The notes under the pieces: model-generated
The model's input: the letters and a program-made list of their open reading frames with translations, nothing else
Database searches by the model: none
Told to the model about the DNA's origin: nothing
Shown: piece after piece, positions 45,996 to 55,102 of the stretch
Position numbering within the stretch: position 1 is the stretch's first letter
Layout: every line of letters begins with the position of its first letter
Source: an uncultured Sphingorhabdus sp.
GTDB taxonomy: Bacteria > Pseudomonadota > Alphaproteobacteria > Sphingomonadales > Sphingomonadaceae
Assembly (NCBI GenBank): GCA_947492905.1
Contig: CANLOL010000001.1
Coordinates: 1,094,578 to 1,158,577, forward strand
DNA: 64,000 nt
Reading direction: 5' to 3'
Made by a program: the position numbers and the translations under genes

Positions 45996-46283
45996 TTAGA
46001 GCAGCGCATCAATTTGCGTTGCTAAATCAATATCGCGCTGGGACAATCCATCTGCATCATGGGTGGTGAGCAAAATATCAACCGTAGAATAGACATTAAA
46101 CCATTCGGGATGATGATCGGCTTTCTCGGCCAATATCGCGACTTTGCTCATAAAACCAAAAGCGCTGACGAAATTATCAAATTTGATAATGCGCCTTATG
46201 CCTTTTTTATCCTCCTCATAACTCCATTCGGTCAAATTGGAGAGCGCGATTTCGCGGCTTTTTACATCTAATTCGCTAATCAT
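45996..46283 (-). CDS. phhB: Pterin-4-alpha-carbinolamine dehydratase
   Basis: 95 residues from the ATG at 46283. The diagnostic motif [20 protein letters not shown] is present, followed by [19 protein letters not shown]. Dehydrates 4a-hydroxytetrahydropterin, normally for phenylalanine hydroxylase, though many bacteria keep it for folate or other pterin chemistry. No phhA gene is in the window. A TTG at 46304 extends the frame but is not favoured. It is divergent from the ccmA gene, 49 bp apart. Confidence 0.92.
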   Translation of the reverse strand: MISELDVKSREIALSNLTEWSYEEDKKGIRRIIKFDNFVSAFGFMSKVAILAEKADHHPEWFNVYSTVDILLTTHDADGLSQRDIDLATQIDALL

Positions 46284-46332
46284 TATAGTTACTAACCTTG
46301 GCAAGAATGAAAAAACATGCCTATTAGGAACT

Positions 46333-46965
46333 ATGGGGCAAGGTCAATCAAATAAAACATCGATTATGATGGACAATTTGGCATGTATGCGCAGCAATAG
46401 GCTGATATATCAACATATATCGGTGCAGCTTAGCGCGCGTGAAATATTGTGGGTCAAGGGCCGCAATGGCTCTGGCAAATCGACATTGTTGCGGCAGATA
46501 GCCTCTCTGCTTCCAATTTTGGCTGGGCAATTAGAAGTTTCGGGCGATATTGCTCTCACCGATGAAAAATTGACCTTTGATCCTAATCTTCCGCTTGAAA
46601 AAGCCCTGCGCTTTTGGGCAGATTTAGATGATAGCAGCCTATCCAAATTGGATGATGCGATGCAGCTATTTGATCTTGTGATGCTCAGCACTATCCCCAT
46701 TCGATTATTGTCAACAGGCCAACGCAAACGCGCAAATTTGGCGCGTGTATTTGCATCAGAAGCCAAGATATATTTGCTCGATGAACCCTATAATGGCCTA
46801 GACCATGATAATATAAAAGCCCTTGATAAAGCTATGGGGCACCATCAAAAAACTGGCGGAATCACCATCATTGCATCGCATATTAAGCCTGAAATTGCGG
46901 TCGACCATATATTGGATTTGGATCAAGCGCATTTGCATAAACACAATAAAGGGGCCCAATCATGA
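46333..46965 (+). CDS. ccmA: Heme exporter ATP-binding protein CcmA
   Basis: ABC ATPase of the cytochrome c maturation system I, about 210 residues from ATG 46333. Walker [10 protein letters not shown] at 43-51, signature [14 protein letters not shown], Walker [13 protein letters not shown]. It powers CcmB/C with heme handover to CcmE at the inner membrane. The stop overlaps the ccmB start (ATGA), confirming identity by context. Starts at 46366 or 46369 are possible; the frame from 46237 is too long. No other ccm gene follows in the window. Confidence 0.9.
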   Translation: MGQGQSNKTSIMMDNLACMRSNRLIYQHISVQLSAREILWVKGRNGSGKSTLLRQIASLLPILAGQLEVSGDIALTDEKLTFDPNLPLEKALRFWADLDDSSLSKLDDAMQLFDLVMLSTIPIRLLSTGQRKRANLARVFASEAKIYLLDEPYNGLDHDNIKALDKAMGHHQKTGGITIIASHIKPEIAVDHILDLDQAHLHKHNKGAQS

Positions 46966-47612
46966 GTAAGCCTCTATATCCGCTGATTGAGCGCGAAGTG
47001 CGCAATGCATGGAGCGGCGGTAATTTATGGATGCCGATAATTTTCTTTATCAGCATCTCTATTTTATTTCCCTTTGCGGTTGGCCCTGATGCTAAAATTT
47101 TGGCTATTACGGGCGGCGGCGTGCTGTGGATAGCGGCTTTGCTCGCATCGCTTTTGCCGATGGAGCGGCTGATATTACCCGATAGAGAGAATGGATTTTT
47201 GGATCAATTAATCGTGCGCGGTTATAGCGATGAATTAATTGCGATAGCCAAAATCATCGGCCATTGGTTCGCCTTTGGCCCGCCGCTCATCATCGCGAGC
47301 CTTTTTGCTGCTGCTTTAATCGGGCAGGGCGATGATCGCATGGGCCTTATCATATTGGGGCTTGCTATTGGCACGCCTGCGCTGGCTGGATTGGGCGTCA
47401 CTGTATCTGCACTAACGGCGGGATTAAGCGGCGCATCGGCGATAGGCGGATTGCTGCTTGTGCCGATTGCTATTCCGATTTTGATATTTGGCGCAGCATC
47501 TCTAAGCCCTGAACCGGGCAGTGCATTGCAATTATTGGCAGCGGCGAGCCTTGCTGTGACGATGGTGTCTCCCTTTGCAGCAGGCGCAGCTCTGCGCGCG
47601 CTTAGGGAATGA
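46962..47612 (+). CDS. ccmB: Heme exporter permease CcmB
   Basis: 216-residue integral membrane protein with about six helices, for example FFISISILFPFAVG, ILAITGGGVLWIAALLASL and LLLVPIAIPILIFGAASL. The N-terminal motif LIEREVRNAWSGG, the MERLILPDRENGFLDQLI segment and the LSPEPGSALQLL end match CcmB. Works with CcmA in cytochrome c maturation. The start overlaps the ccmA stop. Confidence 0.92.
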   Translation: MSKPLYPLIEREVRNAWSGGNLWMPIIFFISISILFPFAVGPDAKILAITGGGVLWIAALLASLLPMERLILPDRENGFLDQLIVRGYSDELIAIAKIIGHWFAFGPPLIIASLFAAALIGQGDDRMGLIILGLAIGTPALAGLGVTVSALTAGLSGASAIGGLLLVPIAIPILIFGAASLSPEPGSALQLLAAASLAVTMVSPFAAGAALRALRE

Positions 47613-47632
47613 TTGTGCCAAGATACTTGGCC

Positions 47633-48391
47633 CTATATGCCGCCATCGGTTACGTCATAACCCAAATCACTAAGTCCGCTAATTAAGGCCTCTGTACAGC
47701 TATCCAGCATGGCTTGCTCGGTTGATCGCACAACAAAATTTGCGCCGACTGTGCCTTCGCGGAAAAAAGGATAGCTGCCGATTTGACACCCTTCATGCGC
47801 TTTTTCTGTATCGCGCAACAATGCGGCGATTTCGCTCTCTGGGGCCCATGCGCCAATTTGCCGCGATAGCAATTGTGCGCCGCCCTCTAATGTGCCCGTT
47901 AGCGCATCGAGCATCCCAGCGGTAATATGCGGGACGCCAGCCATGATAAAAATATTCTCAATCTTAATTCCGGGCGCACCCGATTTTTCATTCGGAATTA
48001 AATCTGCGCCAGCAGGGGCTCTGGCCATGCGCAAACGCCCCTCATTTAATCCGCCGCGCGTTTCGTAATAACGTTCTAATATCGCCCTAGCATCGGGGTG
48101 GATTTCGACGGGAATCTCCAGCGCCTGTGCTATGGCATCGACGGTAATATCATCATGCGTTGGGCCAATGCCGCCCGTGGTAAACAGATAATCGTTGCGA
48201 TGGCGCAATATATTGACCGCCTCGACAATATTATCCATCACATCAGCCACCACCCGCACTTCGGCCAATCTTATCCCTTGGACATTGAGCCAAGATGCGA
48301 TTTGCGCGATATTTTTATCCTGTGTTCGGCCCGATAATATCTCATCACCGATGATGATTAAGGCTGCTGTATAAATACGATTTTTTTCCAT
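47633..48391 (-). CDS. CinA-like molybdopterin-binding domain protein
   Basis: 252 residues, corresponding to the N-terminal MoCF_biosynth domain of CinA without the nicotinamide-deamidase half. Seen: IIGDEILSGRTQDKN, LFTTGGIGPTHDDITVDA (split motif of the family), PGIKIENIFIMAGVPHI and IGSYPFFREGTVGANFVV. Annotated widely as competence/damage-inducible protein A-like; the activity may be nucleotide pyrophosphatase-like, but this is not certain. Cytoplasmic. Divergent from the methionine aminopeptidase gene. Confidence 0.87.
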   Translation of the reverse strand: MEKNRIYTAALIIIGDEILSGRTQDKNIAQIASWLNVQGIRLAEVRVVADVMDNIVEAVNILRHRNDYLFTTGGIGPTHDDITVDAIAQALEIPVEIHPDARAILERYYETRGGLNEGRLRMARAPAGADLIPNEKSGAPGIKIENIFIMAGVPHITAGMLDALTGTLEGGAQLLSRQIGAWAPESEIAALLRDTEKAHEGCQIGSYPFFREGTVGANFVVRSTEQAMLDSCTEALISGLSDLGYDVTDGGI

Positions 48392-48473
48392 ATAATAGCC
48401 ATAGAGACAAATAAGCCTCTCGCAAAGCCCAGAAATTTGTATTAATATATATAAATTATATTATGAGGAATTT

Positions 48474-49301
48474 ATGAATCAATATATGAAAGTCACCCCC
48501 GAAGAAGCCTATCGCGCGCGCGACGGCGTTATCAAAATTCATGGCGAAGAAGGCTATGCTGGTATGCGAAAAGCTGGCCGCATTGCTGCTGAGATATTGG
48601 ATGATTTGGTGCCGCATGTTGTGCCTGGTGTTACCACGGGTGAGCTTGATGATATGGTGCGCGAACAAGCATTGCGCAGCGGCAGCGTTCCCGCCACGCT
48701 AGGCTATCGCGGTTTTACCCATAGCTGCTGTACGTCCATCAACCAAGTTGTGTGCCACGGTATCCCCGGCGACACGGTGCTGCGCGATGGTGATATTGTG
48801 AATATTGATGTGACCGTGATTGTCGATGGGTGGCATGGCGATACCAGCCGCATGTATTTGGTGGGCGATGTTTCGATTAAGGCTAAGCGCTTGGTCGATG
48901 TGACTTATGAATGTCTGATGCTGGGTATTGAACAGGCAAAACCGGGCAATTTTTTGGGCGATATTTCGCACGCCATTCAAAGCCATGCCGAGAAAAACCG
49001 CTATGGCGTGGTGCGCGAATTTTGCGGACATGGGCTAGGGCGCTTGTTCCATGACAGTCCAGAGGTCGTCCATGTCGGCCATCCGGGCACAGGGCCAGAG
49101 CTGAAACCGGGGATGTTTTTCACCATCGAACCGATGATTAATGGCGGTAAAGCGGGGACTAAAATGCTGTCCGATGGTTGGACTGCTGTAACGCGCGATC
49201 GCAAATTATCGGCGCAATTTGAACATAGTATTGCGATTACGGAAACGGGCTGCGAGATTTTCACGCAAAGCCCCAAAGGTTTGAATAACCCGCCTTACTG
49301 A
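48474..49301 (+). CDS. map: Type I methionine aminopeptidase
   Basis: 275 residues. Removes N-terminal Met from new proteins; two-metal enzyme. Metal ligands are visible: Asp residues in NIDVTVIVDGWHGDTSRMY, His in FCGHGLGRLFHDSPEVVH, Glu in TIEPMIN and Glu in QFEHSIAITE. Family entry motifs GEEGYAGMRKAGRIAAEIL and GFTHSCCTSINQVVCHG are also present. GAGGAA ribosome site five bases before the ATG. A second Met at residue 4 is possible. A repeat-rich gap follows. Confidence 0.95.
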   Translation: MNQYMKVTPEEAYRARDGVIKIHGEEGYAGMRKAGRIAAEILDDLVPHVVPGVTTGELDDMVREQALRSGSVPATLGYRGFTHSCCTSINQVVCHGIPGDTVLRDGDIVNIDVTVIVDGWHGDTSRMYLVGDVSIKAKRLVDVTYECLMLGIEQAKPGNFLGDISHAIQSHAEKNRYGVVREFCGHGLGRLFHDSPEVVHVGHPGTGPELKPGMFFTIEPMINGGKAGTKMLSDGWTAVTRDRKLSAQFEHSIAITETGCEIFTQSPKGLNNPPY

Positions 49302-49685
49302 GCGCTATTATTCTGACTTTTGTCATCCCTATATTTATAGCGCCCGTCATCTAGGTTTTTTCTACCCTGCATTCTAATTTTCGTCATCCTGAATTTATTT
49401 CAGGATCTTGAGGAATATGTGCTGATACTGGCTGAGATGCTGAACCTAGTTCAGCATGACGAATGCGGTTCGATTTGATGCTCCATGATGGATTCCCGCC
49501 TTCGCGGGAATGACGATGATGTTGCTTATTAAATGCACAAAACAAAATTCTCATTCTCGCCAGTACGGAGCTTCTTTTTAGCTAGCTTGTATTTTTCGCC
49601 ACCCCATAAACTACACCACTAGATTTCATCGAAATTATGGTTTAGAGCGGATAAAGTAACAAATGAAATTAAATGAGGTACAATA
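49302..49685. other. Repeat-rich intergenic region after map
   Basis: 384 bp with no gene. It holds five GTCAT/ATGAC tags and three short hairpins listed separately. The right end carries the ribosome site GAGG of the VOC gene. Confidence 0.7.
49382..49516. repeat. Hairpin repeat array with GTCAT/ATGAC borders
   Basis: Three palindromes, each next to GTCAT or ATGAC: 49387-49405 (TCCTGAA...TTCAGGA), 49439-49455 (GCTGAACCTAGTTCAGC) and 49492-49511 (ATTCCCGCCTTCGCGGGAAT, which fits the ATTCCC-N8-GGGAAT pattern known as dRS3 in Neisseria). More GTCATC tags lie at 49322 and 49345. Likely REP/MITE-like intergenic repeats. Confidence 0.75.
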
Positions 49686-50105
49686 ATGTCTGCTATTTTG
49701 CATCTCGCTATTCCTGCTGGCGATCTTAAAAATACTGTGAAATTTTATACGGATGTGCTGGGGTGCAGCATTGGAAATGGCGAGGAAGGCCGCTGGGTTG
49801 ATGTGAATTTTTGGGGCAATGAATTGACCCTGCATCAGAGCGAGGAACAGCTTCCCAATGTGCGCCATGATGTCGATATGGGCGCGGTGCTGGTTCCGCA
49901 TTTTGGCATCCATCTGACCCAAGAAGATTTTGATGGCGTGAAAGAGCGCATTGCGGAGGCGGGCCTCACATATATTGATGAACCTTATCGCCGTTTCAAA
50001 GGCGATAAATATGAGCAAGAGACATTTTTTATCGCCGATCCCAATAATAATATATTGGAGATTAAAACGATGATGAACCCGCAAATTTTATTCGAAGTGG
50101 AATAA
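49686..50105 (+). CDS. VOC (glyoxalase/bleomycin-resistance fold) family protein
   Basis: 139 residues with the paired beta-alpha-beta-beta-beta VOC pattern: ILHLAIPAGDLKNTVKFYTD with the metal His near the N-terminus, VDVNFWGNELTLHQ, HFGIHLTQEDFDG with a second His, and FFIADPNNNILEIKT with the terminal Glu ligand. It resembles dioxygenase/lyase-like members of unknown substrate. Cytoplasmic. GAGG ribosome site. Convergent with argC after four bases. Confidence 0.88.
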   Translation: MSAILHLAIPAGDLKNTVKFYTDVLGCSIGNGEEGRWVDVNFWGNELTLHQSEEQLPNVRHDVDMGAVLVPHFGIHLTQEDFDGVKERIAEAGLTYIDEPYRRFKGDKYEQETFFIADPNNNILEIKTMMNPQILFEVE

Positions 50106-50109
50106 GCTG

Positions 50110-51030
50110 CTATATACGTAGGCCCAATGTTTCATCTAAGCCCGCAGCTATGTTAAGGTTCTGCACCGCAGCACCGCTCGCGCCTTTGCCCAAATTATCA
50201 AGCATCGCGATTAAGCGGATATGGCTGTCATCGCCCGCAACATAGAGCGTCAGAGCATCGCTGGCATCATCCTTATCGCGCAGCAATAATTCGCCGCTAT
50301 CGGGCAAAGCGGCTATGCGCACCATTTTTCCCTCCGCATAATGGGCGGCCAAACAATCGCGCATATCCTGTGCGCTGGCCATTTGAGCGGTTCTAATAAG
50401 CGGTATTTCAACAAACATGCCGCGAAACGCATCAATTACCGATGGCGCAAATAATGGCGCATTTTCAAGACCGCTATAGCGCGTCATTTCTGGGACATGT
50501 TTATGCCCCATCTGCAAACCATAAGCGCGAAAACCAATGTCGCCTTCATCTTGGAAACGATTAATCAGCGCTTTGCCGCCGCCCGAATATCCCGACACGG
50601 CATTGCAAGTGATAGGGGTATCGGCTGGGATTAACCCACCTGCAATTAAAGGCGCTATCAAGCCCAAAAACCCCGTTGGATAACAACCCGGATTGCTAAT
50701 GCGATTGGAGGCCGCGATAGAATTACGCTGACCTTTGCGAAATTCTGGAAAGCCATAGCTCCAACCCTCGGCGGTGCGATGGGCGCTTGATGCATCTATA
50801 ATTTTGGTGCGCGGATTTTCTACCATAGCAGCGGCCGATATAGCGGCATCATCGGGCAAACAAAGGATGACATAATCGGCATCATTTAATGCTGCGCGCC
50901 GTGCGCTTTCATCTTTGCGCTTATCCTCGGATAGAGTGATTTGCGTAAATTCGCTGCGCTCTTGCAGGCGCTGTGCGATTTCAAGGCCCGTGGTTCCCAC
51001 CGCGCCATCAATAAATAAGGTTGCCGTCAT
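50110..51030 (-). CDS. argC: N-acetyl-gamma-glutamyl-phosphate reductase (type 2)
   Basis: 306 residues, the shorter type 2 ArgC. Third step of arginine synthesis: NADPH reduction of N-acetylglutamyl phosphate. Motifs: IDGAVGTTGLEIAQRL (nucleotide loop), catalytic Cys116 in SNPGCYPTGF, VSGYSGGGKALI, and HKHVPEMTRY. No other arg gene is nearby. Start ATG at 51030, divergent from nothing; the next upstream gene on the strand is the NlpC protein 66 bp away. Confidence 0.93.
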   Translation of the reverse strand: MTATLFIDGAVGTTGLEIAQRLQERSEFTQITLSEDKRKDESARRAALNDADYVILCLPDDAAISAAAMVENPRTKIIDASSAHRTAEGWSYGFPEFRKGQRNSIAASNRISNPGCYPTGFLGLIAPLIAGGLIPADTPITCNAVSGYSGGGKALINRFQDEGDIGFRAYGLQMGHKHVPEMTRYSGLENAPLFAPSVIDAFRGMFVEIPLIRTAQMASAQDMRDCLAAHYAEGKMVRIAALPDSGELLLRDKDDASDALTLYVAGDDSHIRLIAMLDNLGKGASGAAVQNLNIAAGLDETLGLRI

Positions 51031-51096
51031 AATATGTCGTCCGAAACATGTGTATTTAATATAATATCTGAAGATTGGCCCTGTATGGCCCGCGCA

Positions 51097-51972
51097 TTAC
51101 AATCGTCGTCGTGCAGTAATGCCGCCCTCTTCTATGCGGCTTACTACATCGGCGAGAGGCTCTTCTTTGACTTGCATCCAATGCGCATTGGCATGAATGA
51201 TATTTGCCTCGTCGCTCATAATACCGACATGGCCGGGGAAGAATATAATATCCCCGCGTTGCAAGGGGGCATCTTGCGCTATTTCTTGGCCGATGGCTTG
51301 TTGCATATCGCTATCGCGCGGTGCTTTAATGCCTTGCAGACCCAATATCATTTGGACAAGGCCGCTGCAATCAAGGGCATTGCCGCTGCGGCCACCCCAT
51401 AGATAGGGCGCACCAATAAGCTCTCGGGCCAGATCAATGCTATCGCCAGAGGCTTTGCCAATTGGGCTTATGTGACGTTTGTGAATGAAACCATCAGCGG
51501 TTTGCATGAAATTTTCATCATGATTATCAGCGGACAGGCGCGCGCCCATTGGTAATTGTTTGACGACCATGGATTTTATCGAAGCTTCAGAAAATATCAA
51601 AGCGCTGCGGCTGCTGATTTGATGGTCAGCGCGCGCATTACCAAGCGCAAGATCATCCATAGCGACATAACCCACATAGCCATCATGCGCGCTATATCCC
51701 CACGCATATCCGCCCGATACATCCAATATAGCAAAATATTCGCCATATAATAATTGGCTTACCGCTGTGTCATGGGCCGCATTGGTCATCAATGATGATG
51801 CAGCTTTGCATGTCGCCATTTTTGCTTTGGCATAATGCGGGGCGAAATATTTGCCAGCAAGGGTGATGTCAGCCAAATCGCCTCTGATAGGAGTGATGCG
51901 GCTGTCATTAGACTCTTGCGGCCCGCGCAAACGAAATTGAGATCGCTTTACTGATGTCATCTCAGATTGCAC
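51097..51972 (-). CDS. NlpC/P60 family cysteine peptidase with SH3-like region
   Basis: 291 residues (GTG start at 51972 with AAGGAA eight bases upstream; ATG at 51960 is an alternative). N-terminal and middle regions hold SH3-like modules (QLLYGEYFAILDVSGGYAWG, DGYVGYVAMDDL, GARLSADNHDENFMQTADGF). The catalytic C-terminal domain has YLWGGRSGNALDCSGLVQ with Cys202, FFPGHVGIM with His248 and NIIHAN with His260. Such enzymes cut peptidoglycan stem peptides, often gamma-D-Glu-diamino acid bonds. No signal peptide is seen, which fits the cytoplasmic recycling-type (dipeptidyl-peptidase VI-like) members. Confidence 0.9.
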   Translation of the reverse strand: MQSEMTSVKRSQFRLRGPQESNDSRITPIRGDLADITLAGKYFAPHYAKAKMATCKAASSLMTNAAHDTAVSQLLYGEYFAILDVSGGYAWGYSAHDGYVGYVAMDDLALGNARADHQISSRSALIFSEASIKSMVVKQLPMGARLSADNHDENFMQTADGFIHKRHISPIGKASGDSIDLARELIGAPYLWGGRSGNALDCSGLVQMILGLQGIKAPRDSDMQQAIGQEIAQDAPLQRGDIIFFPGHVGIMSDEANIIHANAHWMQVKEEPLADVVSRIEEGGITARRRL

Positions 51973-52044
51973 CCTTGTGCTTCCTTAAAATTACTTAGAA
52001 TCAAAATTCCACTTATCATGGGAATGAGCATTGGCATAGCCCCA

Positions 52045-53445
52045 TTAACGCGCAGGATATTGTTTTGATAAATAATGATAAGCGGCTCTTAGCCCAAGGG
52101 CTTCTCCGCCTTTGGGGCGACCGGGTGCTGCGGCTGGCCGCCATGCAAATGTATCAAAATGACCCCATTTAATAGTGTCTTCGACAAAATTTTGCAGGAA
52201 AAGTGCCGCTGTAATAGATCCTGCAAAACTGCCCCCTGCATTAGAGATGTCGGCTATATCGCTGGCAAGCATATCATTATAACCTTTCCATAGAGGTAGC
52301 TGCCATAGGGGATCAAAACTATCCTGCCCTGCTGTGCTCATGGATTGTGCCATATCATCATCATTGCAGAAAAATGCTGGTAAATCTGGGCCAAGGGCGA
52401 CGCGCGCTGCACCCGTTAGTGTTGCGAAATCAATCATCAATTCTGGTTCGGATTCAGCAGCCTTAGTAAATGCATCGGCCAGAACCAAGCGTCCTTCGGC
52501 ATCTGTATTGTGGATTTCTACTTGAATGCCTTTGCGGCTTTTGATGACATCGCCGGGGCGCAATGCATTGCCGGATACGGAATTTTCAGCAGCAGGAATG
52601 AGCATGTGCAGGCGCACAGGAAGGCGTGATTTCATGATTAAATCGGCCAGCGCCAGCGCATGGGCAGCGCCGCCCATATCTTTTTTCATCAGGCGCATTC
52701 CAACCGCGCTTTTTATATCCAAACCGCCCGTATCAAAGCTGATGCCTTTGCCGATAATCGCTATACGGGGATGGTTTTTATCGCCCCATTCTAATTCTAT
52801 GAGGCGCGGTGCATGTTCGCGCATGGCGGCCATTCCAACGGCATGGATTAGAGGATAGCCTGTTTCCAAATCATCTCCGCGAATGACAGAAAAATCAGCC
52901 TTGTGGATTTTGGCAATTTTTTCAGCTTCTTTTTCAATATTATTGGGGCCCATATCAATGGGCGGTGTATTGACCATATCGCGCACCAATGCGGTTGCTT
53001 GGGCTTCTTTTACGACTTCATCAATCATCGCCACATCTTTGCTTAGCAAGACATGCTGATCTTTTGGGCTAGTTTTGCTGAGATATTGATCGAAACTATA
53101 ATGCGACAATAACCAACCGAGCGCGGTGTTTTTCAATTCTTGATCTTTTTGACCAAAAATAGAAATGCGATAATTTGCAGGCGGTAATTTGGCAGGGGCA
53201 GCCGCCAAACACCATGGCGATGGATTGTTAATATCGCTCATGCCATAGACAACGCTCCAACTATCTTCATCATTGATGATGGCAATTTCAAATGGGCCAG
53301 CCTTAAAAGATTGCGCTTCTAATAAATCGCGAATTTTCTGCGGCTGGGTTAATAGCCATTCGGGATAATGTGCTGGATCTAGCAATAAAATAGTGTGGGC
53401 ATCTTGGCCTTGGTCGGCAATTAATAGTTTTGAATAATCAGTCAT
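52045..53445 (-). CDS. Leucyl aminopeptidase family M17
   Basis: 466-residue dizinc aminopeptidase. Catalytic region: GKGISFDTGGLDIKSAVGM with metal Lys/Asp, MKKDMGGAAHALALADLI, and the M17 signature NTDAEGRLVLADAF. Cleaves N-terminal residues from peptides in the cytoplasm. The N-terminal macro-like domain is diverged, as in the PepB-like clade. The gene ends 72 bp before the NlpC gene on the same strand, so the two peptide-degrading enzymes may be transcribed together. Confidence 0.93.
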   Translation of the reverse strand: MTDYSKLLIADQGQDAHTILLLDPAHYPEWLLTQPQKIRDLLEAQSFKAGPFEIAIINDEDSWSVVYGMSDINNPSPWCLAAAPAKLPPANYRISIFGQKDQELKNTALGWLLSHYSFDQYLSKTSPKDQHVLLSKDVAMIDEVVKEAQATALVRDMVNTPPIDMGPNNIEKEAEKIAKIHKADFSVIRGDDLETGYPLIHAVGMAAMREHAPRLIELEWGDKNHPRIAIIGKGISFDTGGLDIKSAVGMRLMKKDMGGAAHALALADLIMKSRLPVRLHMLIPAAENSVSGNALRPGDVIKSRKGIQVEIHNTDAEGRLVLADAFTKAAESEPELMIDFATLTGAARVALGPDLPAFFCNDDDMAQSMSTAGQDSFDPLWQLPLWKGYNDMLASDIADISNAGGSFAGSITAALFLQNFVEDTIKWGHFDTFAWRPAAAPGRPKGGEALGLRAAYHYLSKQYPAR

Positions 53446-53493
53446 AAAACCGCATTATCCATTATTAATATAACTATCTAGTAAATTATGAAT

Positions 53494-54987
53494 TTATTCG
53501 GCTGCTTCTAATTTATGGTCTTCTTTCACACTATTTGGGCCGTAAAATTGAATTACATTATCATCAACATCATCTTTCATCAAAATAGTGCGATCTTGTA
53601 GATAATTTTGATTCAATTTCCATGGCAGATGCGTCGAATTTTTCGGTAATTCGTGCAAGGAACGTTCAATATAGCCCGATGAAAAATCGAATAATTCATC
53701 GTCCTTTATGCTGCCATCTTTGGGCAGTATAGGATTGGCGATAGAGCTGCTATTTTGATCCATATGGTTTAACAAACGGCATGTATATTCGCACACAATA
53801 TCCGTTTTTAATGTCCAAGATGCATTCAAATATCCAAATACGATCGTCATATTTGGAATATCAGAGAACATGCAGCCCTTATAATAATAATGGTCTGGAA
53901 AATTCACAGCCTTGCCATCGACAGAAAATTTGACTTTACCCGCAACGGCAAGCTTGAGCCCTGTGGCGGTGACTATGACATCGCTGTTAATTTTATTGCC
54001 CGATTTCAGCAAAATCCCATCGGATTGAACATGGTCGATATGATCGGTGACGATGGACGCTTTATCGGCCGTGATGGCATTGAATAAATCATCATCGGGT
54101 ATCAGGCATAATCTTTGTTCCCATGGGCCATAGGGCGGGGTGAAATGCACAGGATCATATTTATCACCCAATGCCTTTTTCATGGGTTTTTCTATTTTTT
54201 TGATAATGGCTTTTGGGCGATTGCGGGCCAGACGAAAAGTGAAATGCTGCATCACAATATTTTTGGCGCGCGTAATTTTATAGGCCCAATTCTCTGGTAA
54301 AATTTTGCGCAGGCTATTGGCGAAAAAATCGCGTGAAGGCGCAGAGAACATCCAAGTGGGCGTGCGCTGTAGCATCGTTACATGCTTTGCTTTTTCGGCC
54401 ATTACAGGAACAATCGTCACAGCGGTAGCGCCGCTGCCAATGATCGTTACTTCTTTGTCGCTATAATCCAAATCTTTGGGCCAAAATTGCGGATGAACCA
54501 CATCGCCAGAGAAATTTTCTAACCCATTAATTGGCGCTTTATAAGGTTCGTCATAATCATAATAGCCCGACCCCATGAATAAGAAATTGGCGCATATTAT
54601 CCTCTTGCTGCCATCGGATTGCTCAATCTCGACGCTCCATAATGCATCTGCGCTCGACCAGCTAGCGGATAGGACTTTATGGCCCATATGCATTTTATTT
54701 CTTAGTCCATTTTTATCGGTAATTTTATTCAAATATTTGATAATAGAAGGGCCATCGGCAATCGATTTTTCATCGGTCCATGGTTCAAAATTAAAACCAA
54801 GCGTATGCATGTCGCTGTCTGATCGCACGCCAGGATATTGAAATAAATTCCATGTCCCGCCAAGCTCTTCGCGCTGTTCGACAATCATATAGCTTTTGTT
54901 GGGGCATTTCTCAGTCAAATGCACGGCCATGCCAATCCCTGAGATTCCAGCACCAACTATTAATATATCGACATGACTCTCTTGCAT
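53494..54987 (-). CDS. Flavin-containing monooxygenase (Baeyer-Villiger type)
   Basis: 497 residues, FAD/NADPH class B monooxygenase. FAD motif ILIVGAGISGIGMA at 8-21, the FMO/BVMO fingerprint FSGDVVHPQFWP at 159-170 (fits FxGxxxHxxxWP), second Rossmann motif IIGSGATAV at 182-190, and the ATG-like segment VTATGL. Oxygenates ketones or heteroatoms; the substrate is unknown, steroids and terpenoids being common in this clade. Ribosome site GGAGAG just before the ATG. No clear operon partner. Confidence 0.92.
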   Translation of the reverse strand: MQESHVDILIVGAGISGIGMAVHLTEKCPNKSYMIVEQREELGGTWNLFQYPGVRSDSDMHTLGFNFEPWTDEKSIADGPSIIKYLNKITDKNGLRNKMHMGHKVLSASWSSADALWSVEIEQSDGSKRIICANFLFMGSGYYDYDEPYKAPINGLENFSGDVVHPQFWPKDLDYSDKEVTIIGSGATAVTIVPVMAEKAKHVTMLQRTPTWMFSAPSRDFFANSLRKILPENWAYKITRAKNIVMQHFTFRLARNRPKAIIKKIEKPMKKALGDKYDPVHFTPPYGPWEQRLCLIPDDDLFNAITADKASIVTDHIDHVQSDGILLKSGNKINSDVIVTATGLKLAVAGKVKFSVDGKAVNFPDHYYYKGCMFSDIPNMTIVFGYLNASWTLKTDIVCEYTCRLLNHMDQNSSSIANPILPKDGSIKDDELFDFSSGYIERSLHELPKNSTHLPWKLNQNYLQDRTILMKDDVDDNVIQFYGPNSVKEDHKLEAAE

Positions 54988-55102
54988 TTTTCTCTCCGCT
55001 TATAGCCTCTTATGCCATTGCTTTAGCAAGGTTGCAAATAGCAATTTAATCACTGGATTAAACCATGGTTAATTTTTTTTCGTTTCAGCCGTTATTATAA
55101 CC

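Noticed and set aside
46836-46845. GGGGCACCAT inside ccmA, same as the tRNA-Leu 3' end
   Set aside because: Only ten bases, inside a conserved gene, no flanking similarity; chance match, not an attachment site.
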